A DNA stretch of 64,000 bases from Blastomussa wellsi. Its lineage: Eukaryota > Cnidaria > Anthozoa > Scleractinia > Plerogyridae. The notes below the pieces were generated by a model, which was not told the origin of the DNA, did no database searches, and worked only from the letters and a program-made list of their open reading frames with translations. The position numbers and the translations under genes are program-made. This document shows positions 1-11,045 of the stretch, one piece after another (position 1 is the first letter of the stretch; each line of letters opens with the position of its first letter). The stretch covers positions 836,286-900,285 of the forward strand of contig OX393564.1 in the NCBI GenBank assembly GCA_947652115.1, in the 5' to 3' direction.

Positions 1-393
1 AATTTCAAATTCACTGGCTCAGCTACGTGCAGCTATAGAATTATTTCTAACATCCTTCAGCCAAATTTTCTGCCTCAATTCTTGACAAAAATTTATTCTA
101 AGTCAGTTTTAAGAATTTGAACATATATATGTCTCATCGTTGACTGAGGATGTTCCCATATTCCATTTCACTTGGCAGTACGAGTACTCAATACAGGTCA
201 CGTACTGATGTCACGCAGATGTCCCTAAAGTTTGAAACAAGATAAACCTGTCGATGGTGACAGGTTGTCATTTGAGTTGCAAGATATGTTTTACATGCAT
301 AAATACTAAAGAAATCTTCTCAACTCCGCTATAATAGCTTGTCCCATGGCAGCTTAGAACCTTAAATTACATCTCCCGTGATCATCAAAAGTC
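1..393. other. 5' flank of GPCR gene, no gene seen
   Basis: No coding exon, RNA gene or clear repeat is visible here. The last ~45 bases before the GPCR ATG (about 350-393) are the part that is also preserved in the degenerate second copy near 18,838. They are therefore probably 5' UTR or promoter-proximal sequence that was duplicated with the gene. Confidence 0.5.
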
Positions 394-1344
394 ATGGGAG
401 AATCGCTTTCTCTCGGGCTTGCATTGAGATCTCAGACTTTAGTTTGGATTGAAACAGTTTCGCTTGCTGTCATCAATGTTGTGGCCCTCTTTGGCAATCT
501 CCTCATTTGTTACGCTGTGTACAGAAACCAGAGGCTTCGTACCCTTCCCAACATGTTTGTAGTAGCCCTTGGTGTAAGCGACATTCTCATGTCCACCTGC
601 TGTATGCCTTTTTCAGTTGCAACTTTACTCCGCGGAGAGTGGATTTTTGGCGAAACATTTTGTCGATTTCATGGTTTTCAAGTGTTTATGTTTGGAATGG
701 CCTCTCTAAATACCATGGGAATAATTTCGGTTAGCCGATATTTCTGTGTTGTGAAACGAGAAAAGTACACCGTCTTGTTTAAGAAGCGAAAAAGTTTGAT
801 GTACATTGTCGTCGTGTGGTTTGCGGCTTTTGTAGGCTCTGCTGCCCCATTCTTTTTCAAAGAAGGCGGATTTAAATTTCAGCCAGGGAAAAGCATGTGC
901 TTGTACCCAGTTGAAAGTAAAATTGCTTACACCATCTTTATTGATTGCGTTTACATCGCAGCCCCCTTGGCAGTTATAACGATCTGCTACGTCAGAGTGT
1001 TTTACACAGTGTCAAGATCTAATCTCGTTTTCTCGCAAGAAAATAACCTCGAGCAACTCAGAGCGAATGTGGAAGAAGCCAAAGTGACCAAGACTTTAGC
1101 AGCCGTAATGGTCGGCTTCACATGTTGCTGGCTTCCTGTCTTTATCATGGATAACATTGACGCGGCGCGCAGGGAACAAACGTTGCCGCGACAGGCGTAC
1201 CTTGTATACGGGTTCTTGATTTATTTGAGTAGCACCATCAACCCCTTCATATATGGTGCAACGAATAGGCAGTTCAGACAAGAATACAGAGCTATTTTTA
1301 GTAAGATTACTTGCTTCCGACGCCAAAATAACAACAGCAACTAA
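394..1344 (+). CDS. Class A (rhodopsin-like) G-protein-coupled receptor, single exon
   Basis: Plasma-membrane receptor of 316 residues with seven hydrophobic segments, encoded by one uninterrupted exon. Hallmarks seen: TM1 GN (N35), TM2 D63, the TM3 cysteine C90 paired with the ECL2 cysteine C169, SRY at 114-116 in place of DRY, CWLP at 245-248 in TM6, and NPFIY at 283-287 in TM7, followed by a short basic tail ending in NNNSN. The third intracellular loop is short. Intronless GPCRs of this melatonin/amine-like appearance are greatly expanded in cnidarians, so the ligand cannot be assigned. The start is the first ATG and sits just before a short extracellular N-terminus. An AATAAA lies about 70 bases after the stop. 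A deleted duplicate of this locus lies at 18,838-20,080. The D-to-S change in the DRY motif is the only oddity. The GPCR class is firm, the subtype is not. Confidence 0.92.
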   Translation: MGESLSLGLALRSQTLVWIETVSLAVINVVALFGNLLICYAVYRNQRLRTLPNMFVVALGVSDILMSTCCMPFSVATLLRGEWIFGETFCRFHGFQVFMFGMASLNTMGIISVSRYFCVVKREKYTVLFKKRKSLMYIVVVWFAAFVGSAAPFFFKEGGFKFQPGKSMCLYPVESKIAYTIFIDCVYIAAPLAVITICYVRVFYTVSRSNLVFSQENNLEQLRANVEEAKVTKTLAAVMVGFTCCWLPVFIMDNIDAARREQTLPRQAYLVYGFLIYLSSTINPFIYGATNRQFRQEYRAIFSKITCFRRQNNNSN

Positions 1345-1412
1345 GATTAACTCACGGTTCGACAAACGATGTGACTAGGTTGGGAGACTATTCCATCTGC
1401 TTTTTGCTATAT

Positions 1413-1418
1413 AATAAA
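1413..1418 (+). promoter_or_regulatory. Poly(A) signal of the GPCR gene
   Basis: A canonical AATAAA lies 69 bases downstream of the GPCR stop codon in the same strand. This is a plausible distance for the 3' end of a short 3' UTR. Confidence 0.5.
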
Positions 1419-1667
1419 TTACGGAGTAGAAAAAATCTTCCTTGGACTTAATAAAACACCATTAGACTATCACTGATTGTAATGACTATAGTGTATCGAG
1501 TTTATTGACGAGACGGACAAATGAAGTTCGTAGTGAATTCTATGCGCCAGAAGGAAACAGGCACCAATAGTGTGCATGTGACTACTAACTTTATCTTCAT
1601 AAAGTAGCGCCATGGATCGGAGTCATGTGGAAACTTGTTTTGTGTCGTTTTTTTTTTTCATGTAGAG

Positions 1668-1831
1668 TACAGTGGAACCCCGACATAATCAAATCCTTTA
1701 CAGTGAAGTTACTGGTATAACGAACGATAGCCAAACTGAGCGTGCAATGTATTATTCTCAGAAAGAACTCCGGTAGAACGAGTCCTGTTTCCCAGTTCCA
1801 TAGCATATCGTTATATCGGGGTTTCACTGTA
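1668..1831. mobile_element. Mariner/pogo-like MITE with TA target duplication
   Basis: Terminal inverted repeats start CAGTGGAACCCC (from 1670) and end GGGGTTTCACTG (to 1829). They are flanked on both sides by TA, giving a 160-base non-autonomous element. CAGTG...CCCCGA-type ends with a TA duplication are typical of Tc1/mariner/pogo-family MITEs. A decayed version is recognisable at the matching place in the duplicated locus (about 19,490-19,665), so the insertion is older than the duplication. Confidence 0.75.
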
Positions 1832-2700
1832 AGCCTTCTTATAATAACTTGAATCTAAAATTATTTCAGTTATATGTACCTATGAAAAGTATATATATTT
1901 TATAGGATGGTAAATTTAAGGAGTCGATGTAAACTGTCATACAGTTAAAGAGAATAAGAGAAACTGCTGACAGTCTAAGCTTCAGGAAGCGTTCGATTTT
2001 AGCTTTAAGCTTTAAATTCGCGAATGGAGAACACAAGACAACAGTTGTTATGCAAACTTCCTCAGTCTAGAAGTGCTTTTAAAAAATATAATTCATACGT
2101 GCCTGTAGAAGTGCTTAGAGTAAACTGTACGTGTTGTTGTGAGGAAATCGCTTCTTGGAAAGCACGCCAGCTGAAACCACTTTCATGATATAACAATAAT
2201 AATTTTCTGTTTGAAAATAACGTAGATACAGATCGAAATTGTGATTTGTAGATTGTTTGACAAGATCACACAAATTAAAGTAAACCATAAAGGAACAACT
2301 AATTTGTTCGATTAGAAAGTTAGATAAACTAAGGCCTAAATTCAACATAGCTAAATTGAATAGTGTTTTTCCTTTAAAACTTCAACAGCTGAAACAATAT
2401 CCCGCATGTACAGATAAATATTCCTAAAAAATAATTTCAAAATTTTTTGACAAAAAATATCTTGAACTCGAATCAACAGAATGAAAAGTTCATTACGACC
2501 TACTTTTATTGTTAACAGCAACATCAATGCAAAATATGATAAGCAAAAACTACCTGCACCAGTTCAAGGACAGCCTGACTGTCATAACTCATATACTGTC
2601 AATGAACAAGAAGTTCCGGTATAAAAGAGGCCTGAGCCATTATCACGCGCAGTTGTCGGTCAACCATCAAAGGGTAAACAGCTGAAAACAAGTCCGCGCC
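1832..2700. other. 3' flank of GPCR gene, no gene seen
   Basis: No coding potential. Up to about 2,210 the sequence is alignable by eye with 19,665-20,080, the flank of the GPCR relic. This shows that the duplicated unit included at least 850 bases of 3' flank. From 2,210 to 2,700 nothing is recognised. Confidence 0.5.
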
Positions 2701-2800
2701 TTTGTGCGACAGTTACGTAGAAAATGCATGCTATTTTTGCTGAGAATGCTGTGTAAATCAACATTGAAATGGCATCAACGGAAACTCGGAAAAAATCCGA

Positions 2801-2872
2801 GTCCCAGATGGGATTTGAACCCACGACCCTCCGTGATCTAGTCGAATGCTCTAACCACTGAGCTACTGGAGA
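2801..2872 (-). repeat. tRNA-like head of a SINE (or tRNA pseudogene)
   Basis: The minus strand contains a 72-base tRNA-shaped sequence: A-box-like TAGCTCAGTGGTTAGAGC, a T arm with GTGGGTTCAAATCCCAT (B box GGTTCAAATCC), and an anticodon loop CTAGATC. The outer acceptor pairs (1:72 and 2:71) and one anticodon-stem pair do not match. No CCA-type 3' end is present. The sequence is followed by an A/T-rich hairpin (CTCGG...CCGAG) and about 90 more bases resembling a SINE body. I read this as the Pol III promoter head of a tRNA-derived SINE rather than a working tRNA gene. Confidence 0.65.
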
Positions 2873-3207
2873 CTCTATGGTGAGCAAGGGTCAAATGTGG
2901 GTCTTGACTGGAACTGTATCGCGCGGTTACACAGTCAAATGATGACATGCACACATAGCCACATAGCTCTTAACTGCATCACGCAGTCACATTACAGTCG
3001 AACCAAGTGAAGCGTACCCCCCTAGAGTACATTAATGAATTGATTATTTGAAAATTAACCCGTTAGTCGTTCCAAGAATGCATGACGAATACGTTCGCTT
3101 TGAAAAGGCGCGGATCAATGTTCAAATCAAGAGTCGATTTCTGATTGGATAATGCGAACAAGAGATGTTCCTAATATGGAGAATCGAAACACGGACTGTA
3201 ATCCAAA
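2873..3207. other. Upstream region of the zinc-knuckle gene
   Basis: No gene is seen. The final part probably carries the promoter and 5' UTR of the gene starting at 3,208. No TATA box was recognised with confidence. Confidence 0.4.
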
Positions 3208-6200
3208 ATGGCCTCCAACATGGCGGGAAAGGTGAGTTCGAGTGTTTGATGTGTACGACGTCTTTTATAGTTGTTATCGAGAGTGTTTTGGCTTTTTACA
3301 TCTAGAAGAACTTGTAAAAAGTCTTATTTGTGTACATGGCAGGAAAAAAAGGAGTTCGCCGGCGAAGCTCATCCATTTTTTGTGGAAGAATATTTTCGAC
3401 TGCATGTACAGCTAGCTTAGCAAAGTGCAAACTTTTCTTTTTCAGGATTCTTCAGAAAAAAAAGTTTTATTGGAGTTCAAAGGCCTAAAAAAGGTATGTG
3501 CTGTTACAAGAGGAGACAGCAAAGTCTCGCTGATCGAGCGCGTTTTTCAAACACGTCTACAGACATCCGAATCTTCCGCTTCCGCTATTGTATCACTGCA
3601 GCGGTATGACCCAGAATGGGAGGACCTTGTTGACATCGATGTTGATCAGATTAGAGACCGAGACAAAATAAAGGTGCTGATTATAGATAACGGTGGAGCA
3701 TCCGCTGCATGTGCAAATGGAACTTCTAAAGCTGGTCGAGAGAGGGATGTACCTGAACATGGTGTGGAGCAATTGATCAGTAACCTAGAGGATGAGAGAC
3801 GAGCTCTTGATTATAAATTCAGCATAGCGCAGGCAACATTGGAATCCCTGAAAGTCGCCCCGAGAGAAAGAGGTCTTGCAGGAAAGCACTCGAATTTTAC
3901 TTGCAGTAGTTGCCATTATAAAGGTCATCGTGTGAACAACTGCATGCTGCATCCATGCCGAGGTTATTTTGAGTGTGGCCAGTTGTCATTACACCGAGAG
4001 CATAAGGATAATCTAAAACATGTAAGTTGTCAGACAATACTTTAACCTGTTATACTTCTTCCTTTGTGTTTATTTCGTTCATGCGATCACTGTGAGCCTT
4101 GTTTAATGAAGTGTTACTTATTAAATGTAAATTTTTGCCTAAAAACCTAAAATTCGAGTGTCATGTGACAATCCTCTGCCAGGGTTACCCTATCTGCGAA
4201 GGGTAACTGGTCACTTCGCCACCAGTGAGTCTCGCCACCACAAAACAATGCAAGATACTGCTGTAGATACTACTACGTTTCTCGTTCTTAAAACATGTCC
4301 AGAGTAGTGGCAAGTTCATTGGTGGCGAAACTTCCTGGTGGCTAGATGACCAGTAACCCTGCCAAGACGAGACAACCTTCCTACCCGAGTTGTCTCATCT
4401 CCTGAGTCAACTTGAGCTGATTTTGTAATGTACCGGTTGTTTGCCTTTTTCACCAAAATAGTGAAAAGTTAGCTCTCCCAGGGTAGATCAGGGGGGGGGG
4501 GGGAGGGTATTTTCTTCCCAAGACCATATAAATGGGGCCTAAGAAACCCAGGGAGGAGGCATATTCATTTCAAGTGATTAGGGTTCTGTGAATGTTCAAA
4601 ATACCAACCCAGGGAATAGCCTTGTATGTCAGTTTTCAAGGGATACCCCTCGTTCCTGCTCTGGAGCTTTGACAGATAGGTGCATTATTGAAGCAGTGTC
4701 AGTGCTACATGTATAAGTATTTCTTTCTATAAGACTTCACTGGAACATTATAATAATTATTATAGTTTCTATATAGTTACTAGTTACTGGTGACATATGT
4801 TTAATATTTACGCTAGGCTGAAGCTGAAGTTAAAGAAATTCAAAAGCAGATTAAAAGAAACATGGATGAAATGGAAAGCTACAAACTGCTCAAGTGTGTA
4901 TTCTTAGATTATAACTTGTATACACTTTTTAATTAACTGCTAGTCTTCAGACCAAAACTAGATTTTTGTCCAACACATTGCAAAATTATAGCTTTTGAGG
5001 GCAAATGAAGGGGCCAGTGAGAAGGATAATTTATGATAATTTTGGTCTTGAAATCCAAGGTTTTAGTTTAATGCATACAAACTGGTTCTAAATCTAGACA
5101 CACAATCGAGTATATATATTTGACATCTTTCACATTATTTTTCAATTTAAATTGACATCTTTCAAAATTTTCATGAGATGAAAAAGCAGATGGGCCACAG
5201 ACAGTTCAACATTTGGAGTAAATTGGAGCCTTAAATCCCTATGTTAATGTTGTATTTGTGACTGTAAGACAAGGTTGGGGGCTGTTATCCTTTTTTAATT
5301 TAACTGTTGTCTAGTTGGGGAGTTTTCATATTTATAAGGGTAAGTCAGGGAATTTTGAGAATTGATCTCTGTGGTACCCATGTATTTTTACATGTAGTTT
5401 GACTTTGGTAACATTTTGATTCTTGTCCTTATTGCCAGGCAAAGAACAAGAACCAACTTTTTTGCCCTCACACGAAAAAAGCTCCAGTGCAGTAACCCAA
5501 TCAAGTACTCCAACAGAGCAGTACTTGACAATGATCTTCGAATTCTAGCTACAGCATGTAATCACAGGGTACCATCAGACACAGCAGATTTAGAGCAACT
5601 CATTGAAGACTATAGAAACAAAGCAAAGAGCATGAAGCCTGTGTATTATGATGTTCCACATGATGTTCATGGTGATCGCCATCATGATGTGCTCCAGAAA
5701 CAAAGTGTGAGCCATTGTAAGTCACCAATAACAATCCACAACCAATGGGCACCATTTATGTCTCATTCACCCCCTTACTATGGAACTCAAAGTCCACTAC
5801 CATACATGCACCACAGAACCCCAAGCCCTGGTCCACAGCTAACTAGGCCACCATACAGGCCACTTACAACTTCAAGTCCACTTGGACAAAGCCCAGTGTG
5901 GAACTCTTCTACTGGAAATGTGAATTACAGATGGCAGAATTTGTCGTCTGTTAGAAATAGATCTCCACACTATTATCCTTCACCTAGGAGAGGGTATCAC
6001 CAGAAACCACAGCACACTAGTTTCAACCAGTCTACATGTACTTATAGAAGCAGGAATGTGCAGTCCACTGAAACACGCCAACATGACCACGGCCATTTTC
6101 CTATTAAGAAGAGACTGAAGTATGACAGCAAAGATCGTGGCAAACAATACAGGGAATCTCTTAAAGCTGTGTCTAAAAGTACAACAGCTACATGTACCAA

Positions 6201-6411
6201 AATCGGGTCAGATGATGAAACACAAGATGATTCTCTAACAGAAAGCCCTGCTCCTAAAACAAGCAGCACGGTAGCAGAAGCAAGTTTGGCAAGTGCGATG
6301 GAAAATGGTGATGAATCCCAGACCTTGAATGAGGAGTCACAGCCATTCAACTTTGAATCATGGCAGGAAGAGCAAATTTCTGCTGCGAGAAACATTTCTA
6401 GCACACCATGA
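3208..6411 (+). CDS. Uncharacterised four-exon protein: ubiquitin/PB1-like N-terminus, CCHC zinc knuckle, Pro/Ser/Tyr-rich C-terminus
   Basis: Exons read from splice sites and phase: 3208-3231, 3446-4021, 4817-4893 and 5439-6411. Together they give 1650 nt, or 549 residues, with every junction in frame. The start AAAATGGCC is a good Kozak context. Residues about 12-85 look like a small beta-grasp (PB1 or ubiquitin-like) domain. C161-x2-C164-x4-H169-x4-C174 is a perfect CX2CX4HX4C zinc knuckle and is followed by a second Cys-rich stretch. Exon 3 encodes a short charged helix (KEIQKQIKRNMDEMES). Exon 4 is low-complexity, rich in SP, PY and R/S, and probably disordered. Zinc knuckles usually bind single-stranded RNA or DNA, so a nucleic-acid-binding adaptor is possible, but this is inference. 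I do not recognise the family. A domesticated transposon origin is an alternative. Confidence 0.8.
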
Positions 6412-7905
6412 ATGTGGTTTGAGTGTCAGTAGATTAGCTTAGTTGCAAACAACTAAAACGAAAGAAAAACCAGGTTACCCTGTAACCAACTACCTTGTAA
6501 ATAGGAAAGTGTAAGAATTTTTAATGCTCTGTTAATTCTTCAGGGGGCTAGTGTATGTCAAGATACTCTGAGGACCATGGGAGAGGGGTGGGTTTTCATA
6601 ATTCATAGGAGAAATTTTACCTGACTGCATTTAAAAGTGAGAAGTGAGTAAAAGTGAGTCTTTTTTAAAACCTGTGATTGAAAACCCCGATCTGTGAAAA
6701 GATCAGACAAGAAATTATTGCTTTGGCTAGCCATTGGTAGTGGGGCATGAATGTGCATTAGAACGTGTAGTTTAGTACAAGGTGTGCCAGAACTGACAAA
6801 TACTGTGATAATAATTGTCACTTTTCCTGTAAAACTCGCGATTACTATTGATATGGTGTATTAGTGGGTTTAGTTCACGATGTATCAGTGTTATAACTTT
6901 GGATGTGAAGAAAAAAAGGAACAGACGTTGTCAATTTTTTGTCCAGAAAATGGAATTTGTAGTGAGCCAGTTAACAGGAAGAATTGCGATTCTCCTTTAT
7001 CATTGTTGTGTTTATATTTTGTTAAAAATTCATAGTTTCATCTGTAAAATAATGATATGTTTTGGAAGCTAATGTATACCTAACACTTGCAAATTTCAGT
7101 CATTGTTTGCATGTTATTTAAAAAGCTATATAACATGGTTTTTTTTTTTCTGCACCTATCAACATTCTTAGGTGTTAAGACAGAGTTTTCACCAGGGCTG
7201 TTACGTACTCTGGGGTGAAGAGAATGAAAATGAAAAACCAGTACAGTTGGGTTACAGGTTCAAGTTGTCTACATGTAAGAGTAACAGTTTGAAAGCCAAT
7301 TAACATTTACACTGGGTTAAAAGTTGATTGAGGATTAAATTTTTTTGCTCAATAATGCTTTCATTGCTTACTTTACTTTATTTGTTTGTGGAATGTGAGA
7401 TAGGTCTCAGTCAAAGCTGGAGGAAAGAAAATATAAACAGAAAGCCTCACTGAAAATTTAAAACCTGAAAATCAAATTAATTATAATCCTAGGTTAAATT
7501 AATCATGGTTTGAACAAACAGGCCCAGGGCATCTAATGGCCAGCATTACCATTCAATTCAATGATGAGTTTATCAGGTATTGATATTCAGATCAGTTTGT
7601 TATTAACTTTGTTGAAGGAGGCCATGATGATGCAGTAGATCCACAGAACAAACTGATTGGAGTAACACAGAACAGATAAATTTGAGGATTAAATAATATG
7701 GCCTTAAATTGTCTATGACAACAATGAATATAAGCCTGAGAACTAAGAAGTCAACAAATTTTTTGTACTGCATTGTATTTTAACAGCTTGTTTGTCCCCG
7801 TCTTGACACATTTGCTGGGTGTTCACCCATGTGAGTTGGAAATGGCAGATACATTATGCTTAGGCAAGAATGTCTCAGTTAGATTATACATAATGTTATA
7901 CATAG
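6412..7905. other. 3' UTR/intergenic, no gene seen
   Basis: This is AT-rich sequence without convincing ORFs or splice-bounded exons. The first few hundred bases probably belong to the 3' UTR of the preceding gene. No strong poly(A) signal was picked out. Nothing else is recognised up to the stop codon of the transposase on the opposite strand. Confidence 0.45.
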
Positions 7906-8800
7906 CTAGTATATGTAACCACAGTGCCTGAAGTAGTTCACAGACTGAGTAGCTGTGATGCTGTTCAAGGAATCCATTATTGCCATTTCTGTAAACTCCT
8001 GTGAATAGTACTCATTTTGTCTCAGCCCCTCTTTCATCTGATGAAAACAATATTCGCAGGTGTTAAGATATGGTGAATATGGAGGCTGGAACAGTAATGT
8101 AACTCCTCTCGTGCCAAGCATTGTTCTGAGTGTTCTTTCAGCAATTCTATTGTGATGAAAGCCACAATTGTCCATTATCACTGTATCTCCTTCAAGAAAG
8201 ACTGGCAGACCATTGTCCCTTTCACATTCAAGTGCATAATCAAAAAACGCTATGAGTTCCTCACTGTTTGAGGCACCTAGAATAATATTATAATAGTCAA
8301 CACCAAAAACACTGTGTAAAAGGTTCACTGTGAGCGTTGCATTCGATGCGTACCTTTGTACCTCCAGGGCCTTGAAGCCTCTGTAACTGCTACCATACAG
8401 GCGATTAGAAGTCGTTTTAGTGACTGAGGCTTCATCAAAGAAATGTAGTGTACTGGGATTCAATCCCTGAGTGATCTGAAGATAATAATCAACTTTCGGA
8501 ATATTGGTCTCCCATTCTGCTGGTATTTGGCAAACTTTTTTCCGAGTCATTCCTAACTTGCCACGGAGACTCTGATTTATCGATGACAGAGACGGTAAAG
8601 AAAACCCGTGACAAATTCCTTCAAGGTAGAGCTTATTTCGTATTTCACGAGCATAAGTTGTTGGCTTTTGAAGCTTCCAAATTTCCATGCACTGCAAAAC
8701 ATCATCTGTTATTTTTCGTGGCTCACTTCCGCCATGGGAAAAAGCAGTCAAGGTTCCATACCGCTGAAAATGGCCAACTACCTTCCTCACAGTACGCGCC
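7906..8800 (-). CDS. Tc1/IS630-superfamily DDE transposase, N-terminus lost in assembly gap
   Basis: The frame is open from the gap edge to the stop, giving about 298 residues. Visible triad: D in HFFDEAS, D in VIMDNCGFHH, and E in PYLNTCEYCF, which follows the family hallmark PPYSPYLN. By my count 38 residues separate the second D and the E (DD38E). The N-terminal stretch (TVRKVVGHFQRYGTL) looks like the second helix-turn-helix, and the first should lie in the 200-base gap. No internal stop or frameshift is seen, so the element may be fairly young. Terminal inverted repeats were not identified, partly because of the gap. The enzyme would cut and paste a small DNA transposon at TA. The superfamily is firm, the exact family is not. 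Confidence 0.85.
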
Positions 8801-9000
8801 NNNNNNNNNNNNNNNNNNNNNNNNNNNNNNNNNNNNNNNNNNNNNNNNNNNNNNNNNNNNNNNNNNNNNNNNNNNNNNNNNNNNNNNNNNNNNNNNNNNN
8901 NNNNNNNNNNNNNNNNNNNNNNNNNNNNNNNNNNNNNNNNNNNNNNNNNNNNNNNNNNNNNNNNNNNNNNNNNNNNNNNNNNNNNNNNNNNNNNNNNNNN
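8801..9000. other. Assembly gap (200 N)
   Basis: Exactly 200 undetermined bases. It removes the 5' end of the transposase and possibly the border between that element and the Helentron. Confidence 0.99.
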
Positions 9001-9537
9001 ACTGTAAATAGATGTTTCAGTGTTCGTTGTTTATGCATCTTTTATCATGCTTAACTGTATTGTCCGGATAGGTAATTTTCCTTTCACTACCGCTTGGAAG
9101 AAAAGCACTGGATTTCTAATTTATTTCCTTATTCTCAAAATATTTTTAGAGCTGATCAATATAAATAGAACAGACAAATTGTGCAATGATTTTTTTTCTA
9201 GAAGATATACAGTATAACTTGCAAGAATGGAACGAAACAAAGCTGAATAAGTGTAAATGATGTTGAATAAAATATTGCTGTCAACCAGAAGAGATACAAA
9301 CTCTGATATTAGACTTATTGTAGGCATTGTTGATTTGCAGGTGTTACAATCAATCATAATTCTTTTGATCTTCAAATGGCTATTTTTATCATTAAGCATC
9401 AGACAGTGGGATAACATTGTGAGTTCCATCATTAAAGTACATGTTTCTATAAACAAAATGTCTTGTACTTCATTAGATGACTCGCACTAACAAAACAATG
9501 ACTTAAGTCAATATCGCAACTATCTTGATTTCTCCCA
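9001..9537. other. Between gap and RPA gene, no gene seen
   Basis: No coding exon is supported. This stretch lies 3' of the Helentron RPA gene and may hold the Helentron 3' terminus, but no diagnostic end structure could be assigned by eye. Confidence 0.4.
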
Positions 9538-10947
9538 TTAGAGGAACTGTGTGACTATCTTGGCACATTTATCAACCAGCATCGTTTGGTCTCCAGCTTT
9601 TAGAAGAGCAACTTTAATTTCGCCATCTGACATCTTGCCAAGCTGTGCATCAATGCCCTTTAATATGAAGAAGCTCTGTAATGCATCATTAAATGCAGAA
9701 TAGGAGGTTATCTTCTTGTCAACCAGGATAGATAGTTTGCAGACAAGCTTTGGTACTAGACTTTCTGAAAGCATGGTCGATTTGCATCCCTTGCAATTGA
9801 TGATTTCTTGGTCTTCACTTGCTGTATTATTCGTGGCATTACACAATGGACACGAGGGGTTGCGAATCAGATCCAATGCGATGACTTTACCAGTGATGAC
9901 AGAATCTTGGAAGTCCGTTCCAGTGGTCACATCTGTGTTTGTTACTATATCATCAATTTGTTCAATGATTGATTCCTCGTTAGTGTTGATGTACTTTTTG
10001 TCATTGAACATTTTTACCTTGAGATTTTTAATATGATATGACTTCCCTCTTTGAAGCTCATCAATTGCTGCTTCCCAAGCTTCTAGTCTAATTGTTCCAG
10101 TTTTATCAGTCACAACACAATCAACCTTGAAACATGGATCTCCATGAACTATAACTTTCTGTTTCTCTTCTGTCTTGCTTATGATTTTCACCTTGACATC
10201 CACTGTGTCGAAGGGAAGTAGACTTGATATGTTATCGACTGTTGTAAGGTTGTGTTCGAAACTTGGATTGTATTGGAAGTTTACTTTAACAGACTGAAGC
10301 TTTGATTTCTTTTTTACTGTGAAATCCATCTTAGATGAGCTCCGCTTGTTTGGACTTAACTGCCCTCCAAGGATGGAAACTGGCTGATGCTGCTGTTGGT
10401 AGTTTAAAAAATCTTTCCTCTTGTCCGGTGAATAGCAAACCACAGACTGGGATGATGTTTCTGATGTTTGTACCAGGAAGTTGAAGAAGGTTGTTTTTTT
10501 CTCATTTCTTGCGTCTTTCACTTTTGATAGCTGATGGACATATCCAGTTAAGCTATCTGCAGAGGGAAAGGAATTCAATGTCATGCATCACATTGTTGGC
10601 CCAGTTTTTATATCAGTGTTGCTTGTTTAAAAGTGTATGCTGAATCACAGCCCTATGTACAGCAGTGTGTTAATTAAATTAAGAGTTATTAAGAGTTAAA
10701 TAAGAATGTTATAACAAGAAGTAAAAAAAAACAAAAACAGTGAAGTCACTCTCACCTTCACCTGGGTTTGCCGATGCAGATTTTGATGTTACACCTGTTG
10801 GTTCTTCATTCTTTCTTTGGTTACTACTACTGAATAAAAAATAAAAAAGTATTTTTTAAAGAGAAATTTAAAAAAGAAATAAAGAGAAATAAAGAGAGAG
10901 GGAATTCAAACATAATGAGCTTACCTTGAATTTGTTGCAGTGTCCAT
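9538..10947 (-). CDS. Helentron-encoded RPA-like single-strand DNA-binding protein
   Basis: Three exons on the minus strand, 10947-10925, 10829-10756 and 10556-9538, join in phase to 371 residues starting MDTATNSS. The C-terminal half resembles the large RPA subunit: OB-fold-like segments and a C4 zinc ribbon made of CPLC (x11-16) CKGC. The zinc ribbon sits inside the last OB fold, as in replication factor A. Autonomous Helentrons of animals often carry such an RPA gene beside the Rep/helicase, presumably to coat the displaced strand during rolling-circle transposition. It lies directly 3' of, and in the same orientation as, the Rep/helicase ORF. The first exon is open upstream of the ATG to a good acceptor at 10990. 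An upstream 5' exon, or splicing from the Rep transcript, is therefore possible and would lengthen the N-terminus. Confidence 0.85.
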
Positions 10948-11045
10948 GCCTGAAGTGCCAATCAAAGGAAATGTGGAGTCTCTTGTAAGCTATAAAATCA
11001 GAGAAAGATATTCTGTTTGACCTAGTAAATAATACTGCAATGCAA

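Noticed and set aside
2801..2872. Functional tRNA gene with anticodon AGA
   Set aside because: The outer acceptor pairs and one anticodon pair fail, there is no long variable arm expected for a serine tRNA, and SINE-like sequence follows.
2660..2887. 75-residue minus-strand ORF with a VAQWLEHSTRSRRVVGSNP-like reading
   Set aside because: This protein pattern is the chance translation of a tRNA-like sequence. The nucleotide reading as a SINE head explains it.
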